From the NCBI GenBank assembly GCA_023614405.1, contig CM042687.1:69856992-69920991 (forward strand): a stretch of 64,000 nt of DNA, written 5' to 3'. The notes below the pieces were generated by a model. That model searched no databases and was not told where the DNA came from. It saw only the letters and a list, made by a program, of their open reading frames with translations. Positions 47,267 through 57,869 of this stretch are shown here, in pieces. The DNA comes from Avena insularis. Taxonomy: Eukaryota; Streptophyta; Magnoliopsida; Poales; Poaceae. The position numbers and the translations under genes are program-made. Position 1 is the stretch's first letter, and every line of letters starts with the position of its first letter.

Positions 47267-50200
47267 CTCTAGAAGAAAACATGCCTTTCGTCCGGGCCAT
47301 TAGTCCTGGCTGTGTCCGGGGTCGGGACTAATGGCCCGCACCGGACGGCCCGAGCCACCCCAAACCGTAGGTCCCGGCCCGTTACACACCACTAGTCCCG
47401 GTTTGGGGCCTGCCGCTCGCTGTGGGAACACCCTTTAGTCCCGGTGTATCTCAAACCAGGACTAGTGGTCTGGTCCTATATATATGGCACAGCCCCTCCT
47501 CCTCCCAACTGTTTTTTTCCTGGTGGGAGAGGTGGTGGGTTTGTGCTATTTTTCTTGTTCATATGCACTACAGGTGTTCGGTGAAATGCCCATTAGAGCG
47601 ATGCGACTTTAGGTCACACAAGACAGACATGATATGAGGTGCTCGAGCCACACTTAAGTTTTTCATCTTTGTTTCGAAGTGTGCTAAAGGTTAGCAACTA
47701 TTTTCTCGTTTAGACCGTGCGGTACTAATTTTAGGATCGTGATTGCATTTGATATATATTTGTATGATACAGATGATCCATCCAGGTATGTACGGTGACC
47801 GACGCTCTGCCGCTTTCTGAGAAGGCGTGCATTCTTTTCGTCTTGTGGCCGAGGAGAACAAGCGGCGGGATGGTTTTATGTGTTTTCCATGTGTTGAATG
47901 TTGGAATGAGAAGGCTCACACTTCCGTAAGAGTTATTCAGAGCCACCTGCTTCGGTCTGGTTTTATGTCCGTCTATAATGTTTGGACCAAGAACGGAGAA
48001 AGAAGGGTTGCGATGGAAGACGACGATGAATAAGAGAACGATGACGACAACTACCAATCTATGTTCCCTGAATACGTTGATACCGCAAAGGAAGAAAATG
48101 AAGAAGAAGGAGGTGAAGAATGGAAACTAGATGAGCCCGCTGATGATCTTGGTCTGGTCATTTCTGATACAAAGCGAGACTGCGACACAAAAAAGGAGAG
48201 GTTGGATTTCAAGCAGATGTTACAGGACCACAACAAATTGTTGTACCCAACTTGTGAAGATGGCCAGAAGAAGCTGGGTAGCACACTGGAATTGTTGAAG
48301 TGGAAGGCAGAGACCGGTGTGACTGACTCCGGATTTGAGAAGTTGCTGGTACACATAAAGAAGTTTCTTCCAAGAAATAACAGATTACCCGCCAGTACGT
48401 ATGAAGCAAACAAGCTCGTCTTTCCTCTAGGATTAGATATGCAGAAGATACATGCGTGCCCTAATGACTGCATCCTCTACCACGGTGAGAAGTACGAGAA
48501 TATGGATAAATATCTAGTATGCACTTCATTGCAATATAAGATCAGAAAAGATGACCCTGGTGATGTTGATGGCGAGCCACCCAGGAAGAGGGTTCCTGCC
48601 AAGGTGATGTGGTATACTCCTATAATACCACGGTTGAAACGTTTGTTTAGAAACAAATAGCATGTGAAGTTGTTGCGATGGCATATGAAGAACGTAAGAA
48701 ATACGAGATGTTGAGGCACTCCGCTGATGGTCGGCAGTGGAGAAAAATCGAGAGAGACTTTCCGGACTTTGCTGGTGACGCAATGAACTTATGGTTTGGT
48801 CTAAGTATAGATGGCATGAATCCTTTTGGGGAGCAGAGCTGCAGTTACAGCACCTGGCCCGTGACTCTATGTATCTACAACCTTTCTCCTCGGTTGTACA
48901 TGAAGCGGAAGTTCATTATGATGTCAGTGCTCATCCAAGGCCCGAAGCAACCCGACAACGACATTGATGTGTACCTAAGGCCATTAGTTGATGAAATTTT
49001 ACAGTTATGGGCCGAACCAGGTTTACGTGAGTGGGATGAGCACAAACATGAGCCATTCAACCTACGAGCGTTGTTGTTCATAACCATCAATGATTGGCAT
49101 GCTCTTAGTAACATCTCAGGATAGACAAACAAGGGATACAATGCATGCACAAACTGTTTAGATGAGACTGAAAGTATATATCTGGATAAATCTAGGAAGA
49201 ATGTGTACCCGTACAATCGTTGTTTTCTTCCACCCAGACATCCCTTAAGTAAAAAATCAAGCATTTCGATGGAGAGGAAGATCACCGGAAGAAGCTTGAC
49301 CCCCGTACTGGTGCTGATATATTTGGTATGGTCAAGAATTTAAATGTAATGTTTGAAAAGGGTCCTCGAGGACAACCTGTTCCGAAAGACGCCAACGGAC
49401 ACGCACCCATGTGAAGAAGAAATCTATATTTTGGGAGCTATCGTATTGGGAAGTCCATGAGGTCTGTTCTGCAATCGACGTGATGCACCTGACGGAGAAT
49501 ATTTGCGTCAATATTCTAGGCTTCCTGGGCTTGTATGGGATGTCAAAAGATACGCCGAAAGCATGGGAGGACCAGCAACGTCATAAAGGACAAGACAGCA
49601 AGCATCCAGGACAGATTCAAGGGCCTGCCAGCTATGCTCTTATCAAGAAAGAGAAAGAAATCTTTTTTAAAGTCCTTTTCAGTATCAAGGTACCGTCTAA
49701 CTTCTCGTCTAACATAAAGGTAATAGTAAATATGAAAGAGAAAAAATTCCAAAACCTAAAGTCCCATGACTGCCACGTGCTTATGATGCAATTGCTTCCA
49801 GTTGCATTGAGGGGGATTCTATCGGAAAATGTTCAACTCGCTATTATGAAGGTATGTGCATTCCTCAATGCAATTTCTGAGAAGGTAATTGATCCAGAAA
49901 GTCTATCAGGGTTACAGATTGATGTGGTCCAATGTCTAGTCAGCTTCGAGTTGTTGTACCCTCCATCTTTCTTCAATATTATGACGCACCTCCTAGTTCA
50001 CCTAGTCGAAGAGATTAGAATTCTCGGTCCTGTATTTCTACACAATATGTTCCCCTTCGAGAGGTTCATGGGAGTCTTAAAGAAATATGTTCATAACCGT
50101 GATAGGCCAGAAGGAAGCATCTCCAAGGGCTATGGAACAGAGGAGGTCATTGAGTTTTGTGTTAACTTTCTTCTTGACCTTAAGCCGATTGGTGTTCCTG

Positions 50201-50310
50201 AATCTCGGTATGAGGGGATTCTGACTGGAAAAGGCACACTAGGAAGGAAAGCAATGGTATGTATAGACAGGGATTCTTTCAGTAAAGCACACTACACTAG
50301 TGTGCTACAC
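47267..50310 (+). mobile_element. CACTA element, plus strand, right end lost
   Basis: A probable left terminus CTCTAGAAGAAAAC at 47267 (CACTAGAAG-like with one change) is followed by subterminal hairpins of CATTAGTCCTGG/TCGGGACTAATGG and TTTAGTCCCGG/CCAGGACTAGTGG. Transposase sequence then runs to about 50310, where minus-strand CACTA sequence begins. It starts only about 30 bp after the preceding CACTA element. Confidence 0.75.
47827..50310 (+). pseudogene. CACTA TNP2-type transposase with DUF4218, disrupted
   Basis: The order is a cysteine-rich N-terminus (GFMCFPCVECWNEK), LLRSGFMSVYNVWTKNGER, an acidic linker, Transposase_21 (KIHACPNDCILYHGEKYE, then GMNPFGEQSCSYSTWPVTL, then WDEHKHEPFNLRALLFITIN), a block with CSAIDVMHLTENICVNIL, and DUF4218 (MTHLLVHLVEEIRILGPV). 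Lesions are TAA 48031-48033, TAG 48658-48660, a frame change near 48665, a stop at 49122-49124 and a frame change before 49411. The last frame (49411-50472) reads past the real transposase into inverted CACTA DNA at about 50310. Confidence 0.88.
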
Positions 50311-50745
50311 AACATTTTTTGGCCATCTTTGCAATTTGTTACAACAATTAATTGTTATTCTCTAATATGCGCTCTTACTTTAATTACTCATTTTGACTTT
50401 CGCAGTCTCTATGTGCATCAACAATGGCCTGACCAAGATCATCAGCAGGCTCATCTCGTGCCTCTTCTTTAGCTTCCCCCATTTGCAGTATCACCGTATT
50501 CAGGGAACCTAGAATAGTTGTCATCCTCCTCCTCTTCTTCTTCATTGTCTTCCAGAATAACCCATGTTTCTCCGTTCTTGGTACAACAATTATAGTCAGG
50601 CATGAAATCGGACTGAAGCAGGTGGATGCGAAGGATTTTGAGGAAGAGTAATCCTTATTATTTTTACTGACACCACATAGACAACAATTAAAACCATTAC
50701 AATTGTTTACCTTGGCCACATTGATTAAGTAATGCATGCCCTTAA
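50311..50745 (-). mobile_element. CACTA fragment, minus strand, joined tail-on to the plus-strand copy
   Basis: Minus-strand N-terminal transposase sequence like 20640-21188. It is interrupted at 50745 by the non-autonomous gypsy element and continues at 54149. The duplication CTTAA (50741-50745 and 54149-54153) marks that insertion. Confidence 0.78.
50384..50737 (-). pseudogene. CACTA transposase N-terminal fragment, minus strand
   Basis: The 117-codon minus-strand frame contains NCCLCGVSKNNKDYSSSKSF, then PVSCLTIIVVPRTEKHG-like sequence from a shifted frame, and an acidic end (EPADDLGQAIVDAHRDCE). These match the start of the other CACTA copies here, with frame changes. The N-terminus is cut by the gypsy insertion and the C-terminus at the inverted junction. 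Confidence 0.75.
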
Positions 50746-51289
50746 TGACATGGCCCTACGAGTACTCGATGTTAGCCTACCTGGTCCAGCCCGACGGAAG
50801 GCCCACTCGACGACCTGCCAGGGTTCATGATGTGTATGATGGTTCGGCTAATGTGAAGCCCATATGGACACGGACTCCAAGCGCGCAAGACAAGGAAATC
50901 TCAAGATTAGAGTTTGAATACAACTTGTAATCAACTCGTATCGGTACCTCAGCCCTAGCCTCTACATATATAAAGGCTAGGAGGGTCCAACGAGGAGGGC
51001 ACGTACGCAATAGACAGATCTACGATCTCTCTCTCTCTCTCGATCACCTCAACTCACCGCATACACATCTCCACGCTAGATTGCATCTGTGCACCCTTGT
51101 AACTTTCGGTTCTGCCGTAATGAAGAGTAGACAAGCAGGAGTAGGGTTTTCCCTCCGGGAGCATGAACCTGGGTAAACTTTGTGTCCCTGCGTTGCTTGT
51201 TTACTAATCGTTCCGTGATCTCCAGCATCCGCATCTTCTCTAAAACCCAAGTCCATAACAATGGGCATTGACGAGATCGAACCTCATCA
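50746..51289 (+). repeat. 5' LTR of the non-autonomous gypsy
   Basis: 544 bp, TGACATGGCCCTACGAG to AACCTCATCA. TATA box TATATAAAGG at 50967-50976. It has a short CT run near 51032 that is much expanded in the 3' LTR, and a small deletion near its start. Confidence 0.9.
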
Positions 51290-53544
51290 ATTGGCGCCGT
51301 CTGTGGGAACTGGGGATATTGATCGTGCGTCGCGACGATCCCATCATCAACGATCTGCGATTCAACAATCTATTATTCGTCGACTTCCGGCAAGAAGATT
51401 CGGTTCGGCTCTTTCATCGTCACCAGCCGGCCAGATCGCATCTGGTTGCTAATCTGTGCGGCAGCGAGCAGCTTCATCATCTTCACCAAATGCGGACTCA
51501 TGAAGTCACCTATCTAGCAAGAATTGTTGTCTTCCGAATCAATGGTTGGGAGCCGATTGATTCTGATCCGGCTGGCACCAAACGCAGCGAACACACGTGC
51601 GTACGTTGACCCAAAAAATCTACTGCATGCGAGTATACAAGATCGATCAATAAGTTTCCTATGCAATCTCGTCTCTCTCTAAATTATTGTTCTAATTGAT
51701 TATTTTATTGGAGCCTAATCATGCATGCATACTACTTGCATGTATCGCCTGGAGGATAATACATGGATGCAGGAGCAGTCATCCTGCCGGCCGATAATTG
51801 CGATGGAGCCTTCGAATCCTGTCGTCGCAGACTGATATTTCTCAGCCACTCTATCTTCACCGACACGCAACTCCGGCCGTGGCTTGATTTTGTCCGCCAC
51901 AAAACTCTGACACGCGACTCCGTTCGCCATGCAACTCCAGCCGTTCCATGACTATGTCCGCCACGTGGCTTCGACGCTGGCTTGACTCCGTCCTCACGTC
52001 CGCCCGCTACGTGACTTGCCGGTTGCATCGACTCCCGTGACCCGTCTATCTCATTACGTTGGCTTCGGCGATCCGCTATCACGTCGACTCCGGTCCACCA
52101 CATCGGCACTCGAACGTTGCCTCCACTACATCCACCACATCAACGGGAACCATCGATCCCGCCGCGAGATCTGCTGCAGTCTTCGACTATGGTCATCCTC
52201 TATGATCTTCGGCTCCAACGACTCAGGGGCTCGAGGGCTCCCTCCGCTTGGGCGACGCACCACGGTCTTCGACTTCGGCGACCCGCTGCGGTGATCCTCT
52301 GCGGTCTTCGACTGCAACACCCGCAGAATCTTCGGCTCCAACGACTCGGGGGCTCAGGGGCTCCATCAACTTGGGCTACGCGCCACGGTCTTCGACTTTG
52401 GCGACCCACTGCGGTGATCCTCTGCGGGCTTCGACTGCAACACCCGCATAATCATCGATTCCGGCGACTTGGGGGATCCCTAGGCATCGGCGACCTAATG
52501 CGGATTTTGGCTGCGGTGACCCATTGCATCCTTCGGATGCGATGACCCAGTGTGATCTTCGATTGCGACAATTTTCGGATGCGGAACTCGCTGCCGCCAT
52601 CCACCCCAGGAACTTGTCGCTGCTACGAGTGCGGTCTGCTGTGTCGACTACATCCACTGTGTGATCCGCTACTGCGTTAACTTCGTCTACAACAACTACT
52701 AATAAAGCTAAGTTTTCCTCTACTTAGAGCTGATTTTCTTTTTTAGCTCGCACACGATACACTTGGAGGCTGCGCCCTCTTCGAGTAACCTAATGTGCCA
52801 TCGGCTCCATGCACTCGAGCACCTCGAAAGCGACAGCCCGTGTAGCTGATTCTGCCTGACCGTCGAATCCTTGAACTCCGAGTGCCTCGACAAGGTACTG
52901 AGACTAAGAGTAATCAGGCTAACGAAAATGCCTAGCATACAGTGCAACAGTGTCGACTCGATCGGCACCAGAATCTTACTGTACAAGCCGAAAGGCAAAT
53001 ACTGTTTACAAGATACAAGTACTTCACAATTCTTTATGTTTTCTGTAGCTTACAAGTACTCGGGTGCTACTCCAAACTGGAGCGCTGGTCACACACATAC
53101 AAGATCTTCGAGTGGCACGCTCTGTTTCCTCACTCGAATCAACGATTCGAAAGATGACTCGGGGGGCTACTCCCATAGGGAGCACTGGTTGCGCATTCGA
53201 AAAAAATGAAGGCATTTAGGGCATCCGCAAGGTCATCCGAAGAACTTCCGGATCGCCGTAACCCTCAACCGACGACCTATAAGTCTCTGCTCGAGCCTAC
53301 GACTCGAACAGACACTCTTACTCCCATAGGGATCGCTGATCGCGCACCCTATAGTCCATTGTGTTGACTACGTCCATAATGTCGACTCCTTTACAACAAC
53401 CGAACAAATTCAGATGACCTGATGAACTTTCGGGTGATGTGCTTCACACTCGGTACAACTTTCGACTCCGACATCTAAATGCAAGGCTCAAGACTACTGA
53501 GTCTCCACCGGAATCTACGTTTCAGATGGACACTCAGGGGCTAC
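51290..53544 (+). other. Non-coding interior of the non-autonomous gypsy
   Basis: Begins with primer binding site TTGGCGCCGTCTGTGGG and ends with a purine tract before 53545. It contains tandem units of about 123 bp at 52205-52480, marked by GGCTCCAACGACTC at 52211 and 52334. Several GC-rich frames up to 142 codons arise from the repeats. No element protein motif is present. Confidence 0.7.
52205..52480. repeat. Tandem 123-bp units in the non-autonomous gypsy interior
   Basis: GGCTCCAACGACTC, CACCACGGTCTTCGACTT, and CTGCGGTGATCCTCTGCGG recur 123 bp apart in a little over two units. Because the period is a multiple of three, frames stay open through the array. Confidence 0.82.
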
Positions 53545-53828
53545 TGATATGGATATGCCCTACGAGTACACGATGTTAGCCTACCTGGTCCAGCCGGACG
53601 GAAGGCCCACTCGACGACCTGCCAGGTTCCATGACGTCTATGACGGTTCGGCTGATGTGAAGCCCATAGGGACACGGAATCCAAGCGCGCAAGACAAGAA
53701 AATCTCAAGATACAGTTTGAATACAACTTGTAACCAACTCGTATCGGTACCTGAGACCTAGCCTCCGCATATATAAAGTCTAGGAGGGTCCAACAAGGAG
53801 GGCACGTACGCAATAGACAGATCTACGA

Positions 53829-53878
<50 letters not shown>

Positions 53879-54148
53879 AGAGAGAGAGAGAGAGAGAGAG
53901 AGATCACCTCAACTCACCACATACACACCGCATGCCAGATTGCATCTGCGCACCCGTGTACTTTTCGGTTCCACCGTAATCAAGAGAAGACAAGCAGGAG
54001 CAGGGTTTTCCCTCCGGGATCCTAAACCTGGGTAAACTCCGCGTCCCCGTGTTGCTTGTTTGCTAACAGTTCCACGATCTCCAGCATCCCCATCTTCTCC
54101 AAAACCCAAGTCCATAACAATGGGCATTGACGAGATCGAACCTCATCA
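53545..54148 (+). repeat. 3' LTR of the non-autonomous gypsy
   Basis: 604 bp, TGATATGGATATGCCCTACG to AACCTCATCA, with TATATAAAG at 53770-53778. It is longer than the 5' LTR mainly through the CT/GA microsatellite at 53833-53902. Confidence 0.9.
53833..53902. repeat. Palindromic CT/GA microsatellite
   Basis: A CT run of about 45 bases meets a GA run of about 25 bases at TCGA (53876-53879), forming a perfect inverted repeat with about 25-base arms. The matching place in the 5' LTR has only a short CT run. Confidence 0.9.
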
Positions 54149-54342
54149 CTTAATGAACTCGGCAGAGCGTCGGTCATCCTACATCCATTGTCGCGTCATC
54201 TGTATTGAAACCAAAGCATAATAGTGACCAAATTTTATTATTGCAAAAATAAAAAAGATGCCAAAACCAAATACTTTCTACTCCATCTTTAGTCCTAGCT
54301 GGAGACACCAACCGGTACTAAATGTTCAGATTAATTTAATCG
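54149..54342 (-). mobile_element. CACTA fragment, continuation after gypsy insertion
   Basis: CTTAATGAACTCGGCAGAGC onwards matches the region upstream of the minus-strand transposase at 21200-21260 (CATCCATTGTCG shared). Further on, TTTAGTCCTAGCTGG and ACCGGTACTAAATG are subterminal-like. The CACTA terminus is not recognisable. Confidence 0.6.
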
Positions 54343-54510
54343 TGGGTGGCGACACTATTCAGTGAGTGGCGGCACTATGTCATGAGTGGCGATACTTTTC
54401 CGGGGGCACTACACTATGTCGTGAGTGGCGATACTATTCGGTGCGTGATGACACTATTCCGTGGGTGGCAACACTATTTCACATTTAGTGGTAGCACTAT
54501 GCTTTCGGGG
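54343..54510. repeat. 20-bp degenerate minisatellite
   Basis: About eight imperfect units of close to 20 bp follow the pattern GAGTGGCGATACTATTCGGT, with variants such as GGGTGGCGACACTATTCAGT. Period and phase are kept across the array. Confidence 0.82.
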
Positions 54511-54565
54511 TGGCATGACAAATATTGTGTCGCTTAATCTATAAATTGGCAAGATGCATCCTTAT

Positions 54566-54860
54566 GAAGTTATAAACTACAAGATGGTGTGAGAGGTACA
54601 CCACTACGACGGAGATTCTCGAAGATGTCTTAGGATCCCATCCTCAGACATCTTTGAGGATATCGCCATAGAGGCACTCTCATATGTATTAAATTTGTTA
54701 GCTCCAGGGCATATTGATCTAGAGAAGTTATAAACTGCAAGATGGTGCGAGGTGGACACCACTACGGTGGAGCTTCTCGAAGATGTCTTAGGATCCCGTC
54801 CTCAGACATCTTCGAGGACCTTGCCATAGAGGCACTCCCTTATATTGATCTCGAGGAACT
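54566..54860. repeat. 158-bp tandem duplication carrying a hairpin
   Basis: GAAGTTATAAACT starts both copies (54566 and 54724). Each copy contains a stem of 17 bases, TCGAAGATGTCTTAGGA, facing its near complement across five bases: 54619-54635 with 54641-54657 (two mismatches) and 54777-54793 with 54799-54815 (one mismatch). No frame spans the repeat. Confidence 0.82.
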
Positions 54861-55127
54861 TCTCGAAGATGTATTGATCTAATGAGAAAGATTATGTTTT
54901 TTGCTAGTGTGTCTTCTTATGAAGCTTTTTTTAATTAACCCTATTTTTGTTACAATTTTGTGATTATTATTGTTTACTATGGTACATATATATATGTCTT
55001 TGAATAATTATGATGTTATTTTGATTATATCCATCTAGAATTTCAAGATGCAATGGTTACAAATCTCTCTACTCTAGAGCATGAAATGAGCTATAGCAAT
55101 GAAAGATGAAAGGATGGAGTTGCTAAC
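54861..55127. other. Short AT-rich stretch, no gene seen
   Basis: Unclassified DNA between the hairpin repeat and the next LTR. The five bases CTAAC before 55128 would be the left target duplication of the Tat element, whose right side is outside the window. Confidence 0.4.
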
Positions 55128-55619
55128 TGACATGGATATACCCCTTAGGTACATGACATTAGTATACCTGGTCTAGCCCAAGAGAGGCCCACGTCAGGAC
55201 ATGCAGCCCATGAAGACTTCCGGTGGCCTAAGCCCATGACATTTTTGACTTCTTAGAGGACAAGTCTAGATTAGATAGAATTTCAAAAGGTTACCAACCC
55301 AAATTTGTAACCGACTCAATCTAACCCGGGACCTTCCTATATATATAAAGGCCAGGAGCGTACGGCGAGAAGGATCTCTCAACTCACCGCATACACATCT
55401 CCACGCTAGATTGCATCTGCGCACCCTTGTAACTTCCGGTTCTGCCGTAATGAAGAGTAGACAAGCAGGAGTAGGGTTTTCCCTCCGGGGGCCTGAACCT
55501 GGGTAAATCTCGTGTCCCTGTGTTGCCTGTCTGTTAACCGTTCTGTGACTTCCAGCATCCCCATTTTCTCCAAAACCCAAGTCCATAACAATGGGCATTG
55601 ACGAGATCGAACCTCGTCA
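55128..55619 (+). repeat. 5' LTR of the Tat gypsy
   Basis: 492 bp, TGACATGGATATACCCC to GAACCTCGTCA. The last 250 bp are nearly the same as in the LTRs at 50746 and 53545. TATA box TATATAAAGG at 55342-55351. Confidence 0.88.
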
Positions 55620-55701
55620 ATTGGCGCCGTCTGTGGGAAGTGGGGACGTTGATCGTGCGGTCGTGACGGTTCCATCTGAAGCGATCTAAAATTCATCAAC
55701 A

Positions 55702-57430
55702 ATGAAGAGTCATCTCCTGTTCGGCGCCTTCGACTTTACTGCCCACTCATCGTCCACCCTGAAGGATTTCAAGTCCATCTGCGACGGGCTCGAGATGCTG
55801 TTCGGGATCTTCTGCTTCCAGGTGGGGAAGACCGGCACCCTCTGCCTGCAAGAGAGGGTGCAACCACCATCCATCAGGCACGCTTCATGGGTCCCCCATC
55901 AGCGCGTTGCACGTGTCGATGCTGACAGACGACTCGGATGACAGCAGTAGCTGCAACTCCGATCTGTGCGGCCCCCCTTCGGATGAAGGAACCTACGATT
56001 CCGGATCCGAAAGCTGCGGCAACAGCAATCCACTCCGCGAGCGCTACCTCTGCGCCGTCGTCATCAACAACGAAACATACCCACCGTCGGGTTCGAGTGC
56101 CCATCAAACACTCAATCCCCCTCCCAACCCAAAACTGGGAATGGAGGAAACGGGGGAGATCCGCCTAACAGGGCCAATGAAGGCGACGCTCACGCCTACA
56201 ACCAGATCAACCTCAAAGAGGCAGGTTGGAGCCAAGCACGCGAGGCTGTGCCAGGAAACATAATCCTACCTATGAATGCCTCCCGAGATCTACTTATGGC
56301 CTACCACCTCCTCCTGATCCATGAGCACAACCGGCATGTGAAGCTCATGGAGGAGCTTGACAAGCGTAAGAAGGCAGTTGCGGAATATAGTGCGCGGCGA
56401 GTTGCACTCTCCGGCGCTGACGGCTCCACTTTGCATGGCAACAAGCGCACGGATCTCGCCGCGCGACACGAGGTCACTAGGGCCCTCAACACGTCCTTCA
56501 TGACGATGGACTCTCACGGAAACGTCATACCGAAAGCACCGCAGGCTGTGATCATGGCGGCTACTACCTATCTTACGTCCCATCCGCCTCCAGCGGGCGA
56601 CCCGAAGAGAGCCATGCACAAGTCTGCCCTAGCAGGTCTCGGACTCGTCGGAGCTGCGCTCCACGACGAAACTCCTACGGAGCCAAAGAAAAAAGGTGCG
56701 GTCAAGTTCACTCGAAGCCCTACACCCTCATCCGAGGAGGACGAGCACGACCAGCCCCGGCGCCGCAAGAGCCAACGGCGCCGTGGCAGAAACTATGATG
56801 CTTGCAACGAGCTCACCCAACGCAAGATCGACAAAGCACGTGCTAAACGTGCATTCTCAACTGAGTCCGAAGAGGAGGACGACGGAGAAGTGTGCAAAGT
56901 CAGATGCTTCAGTAGATCCGCTTGGCGAACACGGATGCCGAAAAATTTCAAGCTCCCTTCGGACAATACGAAGTTTGATGGAATGCTAGAGCCAAAGGCC
57001 TGGCTCGACGATCACCTTTTATCCGTCAAGATCCACGGCGGGAACAAGAACACCGCCCTACAATGCCTTCAGCTGCAGCTGACAGGCACAACCAGGGTCT
57101 GGCTCAGCAGCCTATCCTCCGGCGCCATCTGAAGCTGGGAAGAGCTGGCGTATAGATTCATCTGCAACTTCAAAGGCACTAGAAAGAGGCCAGCCTCAAC
57201 TGAAGAACTGCGGGCCTGCACCCAACGAGCCAACGATTTCATCCGCTCTTACATACTCCGTTGTTCCCACATCAAGAACTCCGCCACACACATCTCCGAA
57301 GAAAGAGTTTCAAGGAGGAGTTCGGGTGCCTCAAGCCCAAGACGCTCGAGCACCTCATGGACATCACCAACCGATGGGAAGATGGAGAGGATTCCGTCAA
57401 CCGAGCACATTCGGATGACGAAGACGACTA
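55702..57430 (+). pseudogene. Tat gypsy gag, disrupted
   Basis: The start at ATG 55702 (MKSHLLFGAFDFTAHSSSTLKDFKS) fits the first frame after the primer site. A frame change near 55910 leads through a serine-rich acidic segment (MLTDDSDDSSSCNSDLCGPP), then a second change leads into the longest frame, 56248-57132, with LLLIHEHNRHVKLMEELDKR, a basic stretch RRRKSQRRRGR and the retrotransposon gag core (FKLPSDNTKFDGMLEPKAWL). TGA at 57130-57132 breaks the core before SWEELAYRFICNFKGT. The remainder is frameshifted. Gag would form the particle around the RNA, but not in this copy. Confidence 0.82.
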
Positions 57431-57869
57431 AGGCCGCAGGCGCGAACTCCACAGGAAGAGAAGATCGCACGTCTACGACGATCGCGATGGAGTCGACATG
57501 GTTGCGGCTAGATACACCGATCGACGCGATGACGACAACCGCAGCAGCGGATACCACGACAGCAACTATCGCGACGGTGGACAACCCACGCAAGCATGGC
57601 AACATCCCAACCGTGACGACGAGCAAGATGGTAAGAAGAAGGCTAGCCACATGCTCAAGGAATGTCGAGAATTCCAGAAACTCAGCGAGGGCCTCACTCA
57701 AATGTGGAGCCAGACCGTGATCCCTGATTCGGGCCCGCACCTGCACCAGGGACCATCGCCCACGGAGATCCTCCACCACCACCCGTCGGACCATTGTAGC
57801 TGCCGGTCGGACCAGCGCCAAATAACGGTGCAGGAGGGTACCCGCCACAAAAAGGGTCCCTGGTGATCC

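Larger units (their letters stand above)
50746..54148 (+). mobile_element. Non-autonomous gypsy element (Tat-like LTRs)
   Basis: LTRs at 50746-51289 and 53545-54148 start TGACATGG/TGATATGG and end GAACCTCATCA. The primer binding site TTGGCGCCGTCTGTGGGAA starts at 51291. The 3' LTR is preceded by the purine-rich ACTCAGGGGCTAC. TSD is CTTAA. The 2.25 kb interior has no gag, RT or integrase motif. The LTRs and primer site resemble those of the coding Tat element starting at 55128, which may supply proteins in trans. Confidence 0.9.
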
